Part shown: positions 1 through 5,904 of the stretch, piece after piece
Layout: each line of letters opens with the position of its first letter
Position numbering within the stretch: the first letter of the stretch is position 1
NCBI GenBank assembly: GCA_013695855.1
Contig: JACCZR010000057.1
Location: forward strand, 1 to 6,810
DNA length: 6,810 nt
Reading direction: 5' to 3'
Source of the DNA: Thermoleophilaceae bacterium
GTDB lineage: Bacteria; Actinomycetota; Thermoleophilia; Solirubrobacterales; Thermoleophilaceae
Made by a program: the position numbers and the translations under genes
The notes under the pieces: generated by a model
What the model was told of the DNA's origin: nothing
The model's input: only the letters and a program-made list of their open reading frames with translations
Databases searched by the model: none

Positions 1-473
1 GCTCCGACGAGCCTCGCAAGCGTGTCGGCTCGCTGCTCGAGGCCCACTCGGGCCTGGGCGGCCACCCCGAGCTGGTGCTGGCCGGAGAGGCGGGCCGGCG
101 GGCCGGGCCGCCCGGGACCAGCGCCGAGACCGACCCCTCGCCACAGCGGGTGGCCGAGCTGCTGGCGGGCGCGCTGGCGCTGGTCCACCCCGCGCCGCTC
201 GAGGGCTTCGGCCTCACGCTGCTCGAGGCCATGGCCACGGGCACGCCGGTGGTCGCGGTGCGAAGCCCCAGCAGCGAGGAGGTCTGCGGCGACGCCGCGC
301 TGCTGGTCGAGCCGGGCGGGCTGAGAGACGCCCTGCACAGCGTGGCCGAGGACGCGGCGCTGCGCGAGCGCCTCTCGACCGCGGGCCGCGATCGGGCCGC
401 GGAGTTCTCGTGGCAGCGCAGCGCCGAGCTGCACGTAGGCGCCTACCGGCTGGCGGTCGGGGCGGCCTCGTGA
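1..473 (+). CDS. GT4-family glycosyltransferase, C-terminal part (runs off the left edge)
   Basis: This is the C-terminal, nucleotide-sugar-binding half of a retaining GT-B glycosyltransferase. The frame is open from base 3 to the TGA at 471-473 and gives 156 residues; the true start lies outside the window. The first residues, DEPRKRVGSLLEAH, match the start of the second Rossmann domain in GT4 enzymes. They are followed by LVLAGEAG (visible residues 24-31) and the donor-site signature EGFGLTLLEAMATGTPVV (about 67-84), which holds the family's conserved EX7E glutamates. Next come SSEEVCGDAALLVEP and the closing FSW helix. Acceptor and sugar donor cannot be told from this part. The stretch between LVLAGEAG and AELLAGALALVHP is short and lacks the usual FLGxV strand. 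The stop overlaps the next glycosyltransferase start, so both should be co-translated, probably in a surface-polysaccharide operon (inference). Confidence 0.88.
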   Translation, partial: SDEPRKRVGSLLEAHSGLGGHPELVLAGEAGRRAGPPGTSAETDPSPQRVAELLAGALALVHPAPLEGFGLTLLEAMATGTPVVAVRSPSSEEVCGDAALLVEPGGLRDALHSVAEDAALRERLSTAGRDRAAEFSWQRSAELHVGAYRLAVGAAS

Positions 474-1675
474 TCCGCGTGGCCTTTGTGCTGGCCGGGC
501 GCACCGGCGCGTGGCTCGGCGGGCTCAACTACTACCGGAACCTCCTCGGCGCGATCCTCGCCGCCGAGGACACCCGCCTGGAGCCACTGCTCTACGTGGG
601 CCGCGGCTACGACCGCTCGGACCTGGCCGACTTCCCCGACGTGGAGCTGCGCACCGAGCCGATGCTCGACCGCGGCACAAGCGCCTGGGCGCAGCGGACC
701 GCCTGGCGGGCGGGGACAGCGTGCGACCGGCCGCTCGGCCGGTTGCTCCAGCGCGACGGCGTCGCGGCCATGTCGCACTCTGGACACCTCGGACGCTTCC
801 ACGCCGTGCGCTCGGTGGCCTGGGTGCCCGACCTCCAGCACCGGCGGCTGCCCGAGTACTTCGGTCGGTCGATGTGGCTGTGGCGCGACGCCAAGTACCG
901 CGCGATGGCGCACTTCTCCGACCACCTGCTCACAGGCAGCTTGGCGGGCGAGCAGGATCTGCTCGAGCTGTGGCCCCGCGCACGCGGGAAGACGAGTGTG
1001 CTGCGCTTCGTGGTCACCCCGCCACCCGACGAGACGCTGCCCTCCCGTGAGGAGCTGCGAGAGCTCTACGGCCTGCCCGACCGCTACCTGTACCTGCCCA
1101 ACCAGTTCTGGGCCCACAAGAACCACGTGCTGGTCGTGGAGGCGCTGCGGCGCCTGCGCGAGCGCGCGCCCGAGGTGAATGTCGTGGCCACGGGCGTGCC
1201 CTACGACCGGCGCCGCCCGAAGCACTTCGCCGAGCTGATGGCGAAGGCGGAGGCCGCGGGGGTCGGGGCGGCCTTCCGCGTGCTGGGCGTGGTCCCCTAC
1301 GAGCACGTGACCGCGCTCTCGCGCGATGCCGTGGCCCAGATCAACCCTTCCCTCTTCGAGGGCTGGAGCACCACGGTCGAGGAGGCGAAGTCGCTGGGCA
1401 AGCGCATCCTGCTCTCGCGCATCCCGGTTCACCTCGAGCAGGACCCGCCGGGCGGTGAGTACTTCGATCCGCACGATCCCGACGAGCTGGCCGGCCTGAT
1501 GGAGGGAGCCTTTGCGCGCGAGGACCCCGAGGCCGACCGGCGGCTCGCCGAGGAGGCACGTGCGGCGCTGCCAGCTCGCCGCCGGTGCTTCGTGGCGGAG
1601 TACGAGGAGGCCGTGTCCCGCACGGTCGGCGGAGGCCGCGGGTCAGCGTCCCAGCGGCACCAGGTCGGGGCGTAG
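470..1675 (+). CDS. GT-B glycosyltransferase (GT4-like)
   Basis: A complete cytoplasmic glycosyltransferase of 401 residues. The start chosen is GTG at 470, whose GTGA overlaps the preceding stop; the frame is open upstream to 410, but that would overlap the previous gene by 64 bases. The N-terminal domain opens with a strand, VIRVAFVLAG, and GGLNYYRNL (17-25), the glycine-rich acceptor-side loop typical of GT-B enzymes. VPDLQHRRLPEYF (119-131) is a motif shared by many polysaccharide glycosyltransferases. The C-terminal domain has YLYLPNQFWAHKNH (206-219) and NPSLFEGWSTTVEEAKSLG (292-310), corresponding to the donor-binding EGxxxxxxEA signature. Substrates are unknown; by context it works with the preceding gene on a surface glycan. 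The last ten or so residues (GSASQRHQVGA) are read from the antisense of a duplicated copy of the neighbour's 3' end, so the native C-terminus was probably different. Confidence 0.9.
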   Translation: MIRVAFVLAGRTGAWLGGLNYYRNLLGAILAAEDTRLEPLLYVGRGYDRSDLADFPDVELRTEPMLDRGTSAWAQRTAWRAGTACDRPLGRLLQRDGVAAMSHSGHLGRFHAVRSVAWVPDLQHRRLPEYFGRSMWLWRDAKYRAMAHFSDHLLTGSLAGEQDLLELWPRARGKTSVLRFVVTPPPDETLPSREELRELYGLPDRYLYLPNQFWAHKNHVLVVEALRRLRERAPEVNVVATGVPYDRRRPKHFAELMAKAEAAGVGAAFRVLGVVPYEHVTALSRDAVAQINPSLFEGWSTTVEEAKSLGKRILLSRIPVHLEQDPPGGEYFDPHDPDELAGLMEGAFAREDPEADRRLAEEARAALPARRRCFVAEYEEAVSRTVGGGRGSASQRHQVGA

Positions 1676-1683
1676 CACCCGCG
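1637..1683. terminator. Possible bidirectional hairpin terminator between convergent genes
   Basis: Arms CGCGGGT (1637-1643) and ACCCGCG (1677-1683) pair perfectly. Inside them CGTCCC (1647-1652) can pair with GGGGCG (1667-1672), allowing one G-T pair. This gives 13 pairs, a 3/4-base internal bulge and a 14-base loop. It spans the end of the plus-strand glycosyltransferase and stops just before the stop codon of the minus-strand gene, where a shared terminator would be useful. There is no T-run on either side, so it is not a classical intrinsic terminator. Actinobacteria are thought to use some U-less hairpins, but this remains inference. Confidence 0.3.
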
Positions 1684-1708
1684 TCAGCGTCCCAGCGGCA
1701 CCAGGTCG
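1642..1708. repeat. 26-base direct repeat, two copies 41 bases apart
   Basis: The sequence beginning GTCAGCGTCCCAGC and ending ACCAGGTCG occurs at 1642-1667 and again, without a mismatch, at 1683-1708. On the minus strand each copy reads Asp-Leu-Val-Pro-Leu-Gly-Arg-stop, the exact end of the membrane protein gene at 1684-3198. The offset of 41 is not a multiple of three. The copy at 1642-1667 therefore lies beyond that gene's stop in another frame and supplies instead the last codons of the plus-strand glycosyltransferase. It looks like a short duplication of the gene end. Confidence 0.85.
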
Positions 1709-3198
1709 CGCCCGTCGAACACGGCGAGCCGCCCGGCTCCCTCCGGCCGCGCCACCGCGCCCAGCGACAGGCCGATCGCACCGTTGGCCCCCGGAGCCTC
1801 GGCATAGGTGCAGCCGGGCCCGCGCTGGGGCCCGCCCGACAGCGGGAAGTCGAAGGGTGCCGACCAGTCGCTCGCGCCCATGAAGCCTCGCCCGCCCGAG
1901 CCACGGAACACCACCGCGCCGGCGCGCTCGTCGCGCACCTGCACCGGCACACACCAGCGCAGCGTGACCCGCCGGCCCCCGGCTCGCTCGACGGCCAGGT
2001 CGAAGCCGTTGCCGAACACGTGGGCGTTGCGGTAGCCCTCGGGGATGCTGAGCAGGGTGAGGGGACGTCCCTCGGCCCCCAGCCCCGCCGCCTGTGCAGA
2101 CACGCGCTCGGCCAGCTCGCCCGCGGTGTGCCAGTTGCGCGCTGCGAGCACGCACAACACCCCGGCCAGGCTCAGCGCAGCCACGGCCACCGCGCGCGAG
2201 CGCGGCAGCTGAAGCTCCCCCACCGCAGCGCCAAGCGCGAGCGCGAGGCCCACCGAAGGCAGGAAGAGAAGCCGCTCGCCGGTGGCCGTGTTGAGGTCGA
2301 GCGGCTGCCCCAGGACGGGCAACAACGCCACGGGGAACCAGGCCAGCCCGACCAGCACCACCGGCCGCGGCCGTCGCGCGGTCCCGACCGCCAGCGCGAG
2401 CAGCGCCGCCAACGGCAACGCGAGCAGCGCCGGGTGGCGCAGCACTTCGAGCTGGTGCGGCGTTACGGCCGCCAGCGGATACGAGGCCAGCGCGGCGACC
2501 ACGTTCCCCGCGGTCAGGGGGTCTTCGCCGTATCCGCCCAAGCCGCCGAGCACCGCGGTGCGCACGGCCAGCACCACCAACAGCGCGCCGGCGATCGCCG
2601 CGGCACCGGCGAAGCGCCCCCGGCCGGGTTCCGGAGGCTGCGCGAAGGCCAACAGCAAAGCCAGCGCCGGAAGCACGAAGGCCGCCTCCTTCGCGAGCGC
2701 CGCGGCGGCGGCGAGTAGGGCGGCGCCCATCAGTCGCTTCGGCGGGCGCCAGGGCATGCCCAAGCACAGCAGCGCCCCCAGCGCGAGCACGGTCGCGACG
2801 AGGTCGGTGCTGCCGGACACCCAGGCCACCGACTCGCCGTGGCGCGGGTACAGCGCGAAGGCCGCCGCGCCGACGAGCGCGCCCGGGTCGCCCACCAGCC
2901 GGCGCGCCAGCGCCCACACCTGCACCGTGGCGACCCCGAAGAGCAGCAGGTTGCCCGCGTGGAAGGCTGAGGGCGCGGCCCCGAAGAGCCGCTCGATAGC
3001 CGCGGACCAGAGCACCCACAGCGGGCGGTAGAAGTGGCCCTCGCCGCCGGACTGCCCCAGGTCGTCGCGGACGAAGGCGTCGAGCGGGCCAGGCAGCGCC
3101 TCGACCGTGCGCAACATCGCGAAGTCGTCCGCGACGAAGCCGCCCGCGATCGCGGGGAGCCACACCAGCGCCGCCACGCCGGCCAGGACGGCGGGCAC
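1684..3198 (-). CDS. Multi-pass membrane GT-C-like glycosyltransferase (TMTC/PMT-like)
   Basis: A 504-residue protein with about ten hydrophobic helices between residues 1 and 352, then a roughly 150-residue hydrophilic C-terminal domain. The first loop holds FVADDFAMLR with Asp24-Asp25, the place where GT-C enzymes carry their catalytic or metal-binding acidic pair. HFYRPLWVLW (55-64), YPRHGESVAWVSGSTD (117-132) and GERLLFLPSVG (307-317) echo conserved blocks of the TMTC/PMT-like polytopic family, which transfers sugars from polyprenyl-phosphate donors on the outer face of the membrane. I therefore infer a polyprenyl-phosphate-sugar-dependent transferase, acceptor unknown. The C-terminal domain (355-504) is not one I recognise. 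The start is GTG at 3198, 14 bases after the rhomboid stop; an in-frame CTG six codons upstream is an alternative. No strong ribosome site is visible, suggesting coupling to the rhomboid gene. It could also be a membrane protein without transferase activity. Confidence 0.75.
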   Translation of the reverse strand: MPAVLAGVAALVWLPAIAGGFVADDFAMLRTVEALPGPLDAFVRDDLGQSGGEGHFYRPLWVLWSAAIERLFGAAPSAFHAGNLLLFGVATVQVWALARRLVGDPGALVGAAAFALYPRHGESVAWVSGSTDLVATVLALGALLCLGMPWRPPKRLMGAALLAAAAALAKEAAFVLPALALLLAFAQPPEPGRGRFAGAAAIAGALLVVLAVRTAVLGGLGGYGEDPLTAGNVVAALASYPLAAVTPHQLEVLRHPALLALPLAALLALAVGTARRPRPVVLVGLAWFPVALLPVLGQPLDLNTATGERLLFLPSVGLALALGAAVGELQLPRSRAVAVAALSLAGVLCVLAARNWHTAGELAERVSAQAAGLGAEGRPLTLLSIPEGYRNAHVFGNGFDLAVERAGGRRVTLRWCVPVQVRDERAGAVVFRGSGGRGFMGASDWSAPFDFPLSGGPQRGPGCTYAEAPGANGAIGLSLGAVARPEGAGRLAVFDGRDLVPLGR

Positions 3199-3212
3199 AC
3201 CCGCCGGGGCTC

Positions 3213-4025
3213 TCAGGCGGAAGCCGAGACCGCGAACGAGCCCACCACGGCGAGAACGCCGATGGCGGCCGCGATGAGAGTGGGCGCAAGCGCGGGGACC
3301 TTCACCCGCTCACGCAAGTCGAACAGCACAAAGGCGGCGAGAGCACCGCCGATCAAGCCGCCGATGTGACCCCCGATGGAGATGCCGGGGATGAGGAAGG
3401 TGATCAGCAGGTTCAGGCCGATCCACAGCCCGAGGCCGCTCTCCATCGGATTGATGCCCCGGTTACGCATGACCACCACCGCGGCGCCCATGAGCCCGAA
3501 GATCGCGCCCGAGGCGCCAACGGTCAGGCCGTCCGGAGTGAGCAGCAGCGCGCCAAAGGACCCCGCCAGCAGCGACACCGCGTAGATCAGGCCGAAGCGC
3601 AGGCGCCCGACCGCCGGCTCGAGCAGGGTGCCGAGGATGTAGAGCGAGAACATGTTGGAGAAGATGTGCAGGAAGCCGTACGACTCACCCAGGCGCGCGT
3701 GCAGGAAGCCGGCGGTCACCACCTGCCAGACCTCGCCGTCCGCGAGGCCGACCCGCGACAGCCCGGCATGGACGTACACGTCGGTGCCCGCGTCGCCGGC
3801 CAGCCCGAAGCCCAGCCAGAGCAGAAGGTTGATGCCGATCAGGACGTAGGTGAGCGTGGGCTCGGTCACCGAGCCCATCCTCTTGACCTTGGTCGTCTGC
3901 CGCGCGCACTCGGGGCAGCGCATGCCCACCGACGTCGTGGTCATGCAGTCGGGGCAGATCGGGTTGCCGCAATTCGAGCACGACACGCCGGTCTCGCGGT
4001 TGGGGTGGCGATAGCAGACCTCCAC
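3213..4025 (-). CDS. Rhomboid-family intramembrane serine protease with N-terminal zinc-binding segment
   Basis: A 270-residue membrane protease that should cleave single-pass substrates inside the bilayer. The N-terminus is a cytoplasmic B-box-like or zinc-ribbon segment: Cys4, His7, Cys16, Cys19, Cys24, Cys27, Cys37 and Cys40, including CSNCGNPICPDCM (16-28). The rhomboid fold follows with HIFSN (His120 to Asn124) in the second helix and the catalytic serine in GASGAIFG (Ser172). The catalytic histidine is His220 in GGHIGGLIGG. About six to seven membrane helices can be drawn, the last at about 246-266. The start is GTG at 4025, immediately before CYRHP, the usual beginning of actinobacterial homologues. 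The frame stays open upstream through the anti-sigma gene with no ATG nearby, so a longer prediction would be wrong. It follows the anti-sigma gene by 65 bases and precedes the GT-C gene by 14. Its substrate is unknown; the neighbouring anti-sigma factor is a candidate (inference). Confidence 0.93.
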   Translation of the reverse strand: MEVCYRHPNRETGVSCSNCGNPICPDCMTTTSVGMRCPECARQTTKVKRMGSVTEPTLTYVLIGINLLLWLGFGLAGDAGTDVYVHAGLSRVGLADGEVWQVVTAGFLHARLGESYGFLHIFSNMFSLYILGTLLEPAVGRLRFGLIYAVSLLAGSFGALLLTPDGLTVGASGAIFGLMGAAVVVMRNRGINPMESGLGLWIGLNLLITFLIPGISIGGHIGGLIGGALAAFVLFDLRERVKVPALAPTLIAAAIGVLAVVGSFAVSASA

Positions 4026-4090
4026 CCTGCTGAAGATAGTGGGGAAGGCTCCGGTGCTCGGCCGACCGACGCTCGGCCTGCGCTCCTGCG

Positions 4091-4843
4091 CTAGAGGCCC
4101 ACCGAGACGACCGGCTTGCCGCTGGGAGCCCTCGCGCCCCCGCTCGGCTCGCGGGTGATCGCCACCGAATCGGCGCCCTCGAGATCGTCGGGCACCGCCG
4201 CGGCGCCGCCGCCGTCCTCGCCCACGCTGAAGATCGACTGGGAGACCATTTCCCCGTCGCGTTGGATCCATACTTGGTAGACCTCGCGGCTGGGCAGGCT
4301 GGGCATGCCGTGGACGCGCAGGATGGCACCCCTGCTCTGGTCGCTGGCGATCGTGAGGCTGCCGGAGGCCTCGGGCACGCGGACCGAGTCCACCCGTGCC
4401 GCAAGCGTGCGCGCGTCGTCGTCGGAGAGCAGCGACGCACCCACCGCGCCAAAGGCAAGGCCCACGGCGAGGAGGAACGAGGCGCTCACCCAGGCCACGA
4501 CCGGGCCCCGCCCGGTCAGCGAGGGGACCAGCGCGCGCAGGCGGGTGCGGATCCCCGTCGCGCCGGCACGCCGGCGCGAAGGCTGTTCGCGCTCGGCGGC
4601 TTCGCGCTCGGCGGCTTCGCGCTCGACAGCCTCCATTACCGAGCTCTTGAGCGCTTCCGACGGGCGCACCGGGGAGACCGAACGGGGCAGGGCCTCGGTC
4701 GCGGGACGCAGGTGGTCGAGCTCCGCGCCGCACGTCGAGCAGCCCATGAGGTGGCGCTCGAAAGCCTGGCGCTCCAGCTCGGACAGGGCGCCGAGCAGAT
4801 ACGCGGCGGGATCGTCGGCGTGCCTCTCGTGGTCGCGCGCCAT
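4091..4843 (-). CDS. RskA-like membrane anti-sigma factor
   Basis: A 250-residue, single-pass anti-sigma factor that should hold the ECF sigma factor encoded just upstream. The N-terminal cytoplasmic part (about 1-50) is a zinc-type anti-sigma domain, with AAYLLGALSELERQAFERHL and the HxxxCxxC motif His31, Cys35, Cys38. A charged linker with a triple ERE(A)A repeat (about 74-87) leads to one membrane helix (about 115-138). The outer C-terminal domain has the RskA signature: EVYQVWIQRDGEMVSQSIFSV (187-207), then SVAITREPSGGARAPSGKPV (226-245). In this family regulated proteolysis of the anti-sigma factor releases the sigma factor; the trigger here is unknown. The start is ATG at 4843, giving a TGATG overlap with the sigma stop; an adjacent GTG at 4846 is possible. 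A GGAG and an AGGTGG lie just upstream. The family call is strong; the pairing is inferred from the overlap. Confidence 0.92.
   Translation of the reverse strand: MARDHERHADDPAAYLLGALSELERQAFERHLMGCSTCGAELDHLRPATEALPRSVSPVRPSEALKSSVMEAVEREAAEREAAEREQPSRRRAGATGIRTRLRALVPSLTGRGPVVAWVSASFLLAVGLAFGAVGASLLSDDDARTLAARVDSVRVPEASGSLTIASDQSRGAILRVHGMPSLPSREVYQVWIQRDGEMVSQSIFSVGEDGGGAAAVPDDLEGADSVAITREPSGGARAPSGKPVVSVGL
4586..4630. repeat. Three tandem 15-base units inside the anti-sigma gene
   Basis: The unit TTCGCGCTCGGCGGC occurs identically at 4586-4600 and 4601-4615 and with two substitutions at 4616-4630. It keeps the frame and encodes, on the minus strand, repeated Glu-Arg-Glu-Ala-Ala units in the cytoplasmic linker between the zinc domain and the membrane helix. 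Such an array can gain or lose five residues without breaking the protein. Confidence 0.85.
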
Positions 4844-5418
4844 CACGCCACCTGCTCCACGAGCTCGTGGCGCAGCTTCTCGAGGCCGAGTCGCATGCGG
4901 CCCTTCACCGTCCCGATCGGGGTCCCGAGCATCTCGGCTATCTGGCTGTGCGTGAAGCCTCCGAAGTACGCCAGCTCGACCACCCGCGACTGCTCGGAGG
5001 GCAGGGTCCCGATCGCGGAGCGCACCTGGCGGGCCTCATCGCGGCGCGCCACCTCGACATCGGTCAGCTCGGGCGCCTCCTGGCGCTCCTCGAGGCCCTC
5101 GGCAGTGGCGCGCCGGCGCTCGTGCACAAGGTTGCGCCGCAGCGCGTCGATCGCCCGGTGGTGCACGATCCCCAACACCCAGGTGCGAACGCTGCCGCGG
5201 TCCGAGCGGTAGCGCAGGCGGCTGCGCCAGATCGACAGGAACGCCTCCTGGGAGACGTCCTCGGCGGTCACGCGGTTGCCCACCATCCGGTAGGCGAGTG
5301 AGAAGGCCGCTCCAGAATGGCGATCGTAGAGCACCTCGAACGCCCGGGGGTCGCCGTCCTGAACGAGGGTCATCACGTCCTCGTCGGCGAGGCTGGGGAT
5401 CTCTGATTGGTTTACCAC
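4843..5418 (-). CDS. ECF sigma factor (SigK/ECF19-like)
   Basis: A 191-residue group 4 sigma factor that redirects RNA polymerase to stress or envelope promoters. The sigma-2 domain covers about 27-96: AFEVLYDRHSGAAFSLAYRM, then TAEDVSQEAFLSIWR (51-65), then GSVRTWVLGIVHHRAIDALR (75-94), the region that melts and reads the -10 element. A variable charged linker (97-134) precedes sigma-4 (about 135-187) with LPSEQSRVVELAYFGGFTHSQIA and the helix-turn-helix GTPIGTVKGRMRLGLEKLR. No sigma-1 or sigma-3 region is present. GTG at 5418 is chosen because the conserved LADEDVMTLVQDGDP block lies just inside it; an ATG at 5373 would cut that block, and a GTG at 5487 would run into the divergent gene. 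The anti-sigma gene overlaps its stop by one base, so translation is coupled. Pairing with an RskA-type factor fits ECF19, the SigK group; subgroup assignment is inference. Confidence 0.93.
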   Translation of the reverse strand: MVNQSEIPSLADEDVMTLVQDGDPRAFEVLYDRHSGAAFSLAYRMVGNRVTAEDVSQEAFLSIWRSRLRYRSDRGSVRTWVLGIVHHRAIDALRRNLVHERRRATAEGLEERQEAPELTDVEVARRDEARQVRSAIGTLPSEQSRVVELAYFGGFTHSQIAEMLGTPIGTVKGRMRLGLEKLRHELVEQVA

Positions 5419-5427
5419 CCGTATCCA

Positions 5428-5455
5428 CTTCGCATCCGACCCGGCGATCGGATCA
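5428..5455 (-). promoter_or_regulatory. Weak candidate SigK-type promoter for the first sigma gene
   Basis: On the minus strand TGATCC (5455-5450) and GCGAAG (5433-5428) are 16 bases apart, ending ten bases before the GTG at 5418. As I remember it, M. tuberculosis SigK promoters have CCATCC and CCGAAT at that spacing, so each box matches four of six. This would mean autoregulation with a very short leader. In GC-rich DNA such a match can easily be chance. Confidence 0.15.
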
Positions 5456-5485
5456 GCGATAATGGGCGCTCGGATGGCCGATCGC
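5444..5485. repeat. Inverted repeat around the divergent promoter region
   Basis: GCGATCGG (5444-5451) and CCGATCGC (5478-5485) are exact inverted copies, 34 bases centre to centre, about three helical turns, with the GATAAT box between them. Each contains the palindrome CGATCG. They could be two half-sites of an operator controlling the DUF4383 gene and the sigma operon. The second arm lies within the first codons of the DUF4383 gene, and short matches of this kind also arise by chance. Confidence 0.3.
5458..5463 (+). promoter_or_regulatory. Candidate -10 box (GATAAT) for the DUF4383 gene
   Basis: GATAAT differs from TATAAT at one base and lies ten bases before the ATG at 5474. This A/T-rich patch stands out in the GC-rich intergenic region. 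The likely start of transcription would be about 5470, leaving only a few untranslated bases, and no Shine-Dalgarno sequence is seen, so the message would be nearly leaderless. No good -35 box is visible at 16-18 bases upstream. If this is the -10 box, the ATG at 5462 that overlaps it cannot be the start. Confidence 0.45.
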
Positions 5486-5902
5486 ACGCCCGCCCAGGTC
5501 TACGCGCTGCTCGTCGGGCTCGCCCTGCTGGCCGGAGGAGTGCTCGGATTCTTCTACAGCGCCAGCTTCGCGACTGGTGACGCCATCGAGCGCGAGGCGG
5601 TGCTCGGCATCCTCGACGTCAACGCCTGGCACAACATCGTCCACATCACCACAGGCGCGGTGGCGCTGGTGGTAGCGGGCTCGTACTCCACCAGCCGGTC
5701 CTTCGCGCTCGCCCTCGGGGCGGTCTACATGCTGGTTGCGGTGATCGGCTTCGCGGTGGGAGACGGCGAGGCGATTGCGGGCCTCATGCCCGTGAACACC
5801 GAGGACAACGTGTTCCACCTGCTGATCGCCGTCTCGGGCCTGCTCGCCTACGCGGCCACGCCGGCCACGCCGGCGCCCACCACGGTCGTGCCCTCCACCT
5901 AG
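5474..5902 (+). CDS. DUF4383 family four-helix membrane protein
   Basis: A 142-residue integral membrane protein with four hydrophobic helices at about 8-28, 53-70, 77-95 and 113-128. Between and within them lie WHNIVHITTGAVAL (52-65) and NTEDNVFHLLIAVSGLL (108-124). The Asn/His pairs at the starts of helices two and four are the hallmark of the actinobacterial DUF4383 family, whose function is unknown. The tail (129-142) is a Thr/Pro/Ala stretch, ATPATPAPTTVV, partly from a repeated GCCACGCCG. ATG at 5474 is preferred to the in-frame ATG at 5462 because the latter overlaps the probable -10 box. It is divergent from the first ECF sigma gene across 55 bases, so it could belong to that sigma factor's regulon, but nothing in the sequence proves this. 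It converges on the small membrane protein gene with two bases between stops. Confidence 0.82.
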   Translation: MADRTPAQVYALLVGLALLAGGVLGFFYSASFATGDAIEREAVLGILDVNAWHNIVHITTGAVALVVAGSYSTSRSFALALGAVYMLVAVIGFAVGDGEAIAGLMPVNTEDNVFHLLIAVSGLLAYAATPATPAPTTVVPST

Positions 5903-5904
5903 CC

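Noticed and set aside
443..1474. Long open frame on the minus strand opposite the second glycosyltransferase
   Set aside because: It is antisense to a clear GT-B gene, is rich in Arg, His and Gly without domain motifs, and is what GC-rich codon use produces on the opposite strand.
1643..3289. 548-codon minus-strand frame overlapping the GT-C gene, and a 377-codon plus-strand frame at 1585-2718
   Set aside because: Both translate to Arg/Ala/Gly- or Gln/Arg-rich sequence without helices or motifs, while the frame at 1684-3198 has clear membrane helices and family blocks. They are shadows.
4060..4078. Hairpin GGCCGA/TCGGCC with a 7-base loop between anti-sigma and rhomboid genes
   Set aside because: Only six pairs with no T-run, and such matches are common at this base composition. 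It is not enough to call a terminator or attenuator.
4561..4576. Palindrome CGCCGG-CACG-CCGGCG
   Set aside because: It lies within the anti-sigma coding sequence and is explained by GC-rich codons; nothing suggests a regulatory role.
4026..4733. Upstream extension of the rhomboid frame to 506 codons
   Set aside because: The added residues are out-of-frame translation of the anti-sigma gene; homologues begin at CYRHP, so GTG at 4025 is taken.
5850..5880. GCCACGCCG repeated near the end of the DUF4383 gene
   Set aside because: Only two units, encoding a low-complexity Ala-Thr-Pro tail; ordinary for such tails.
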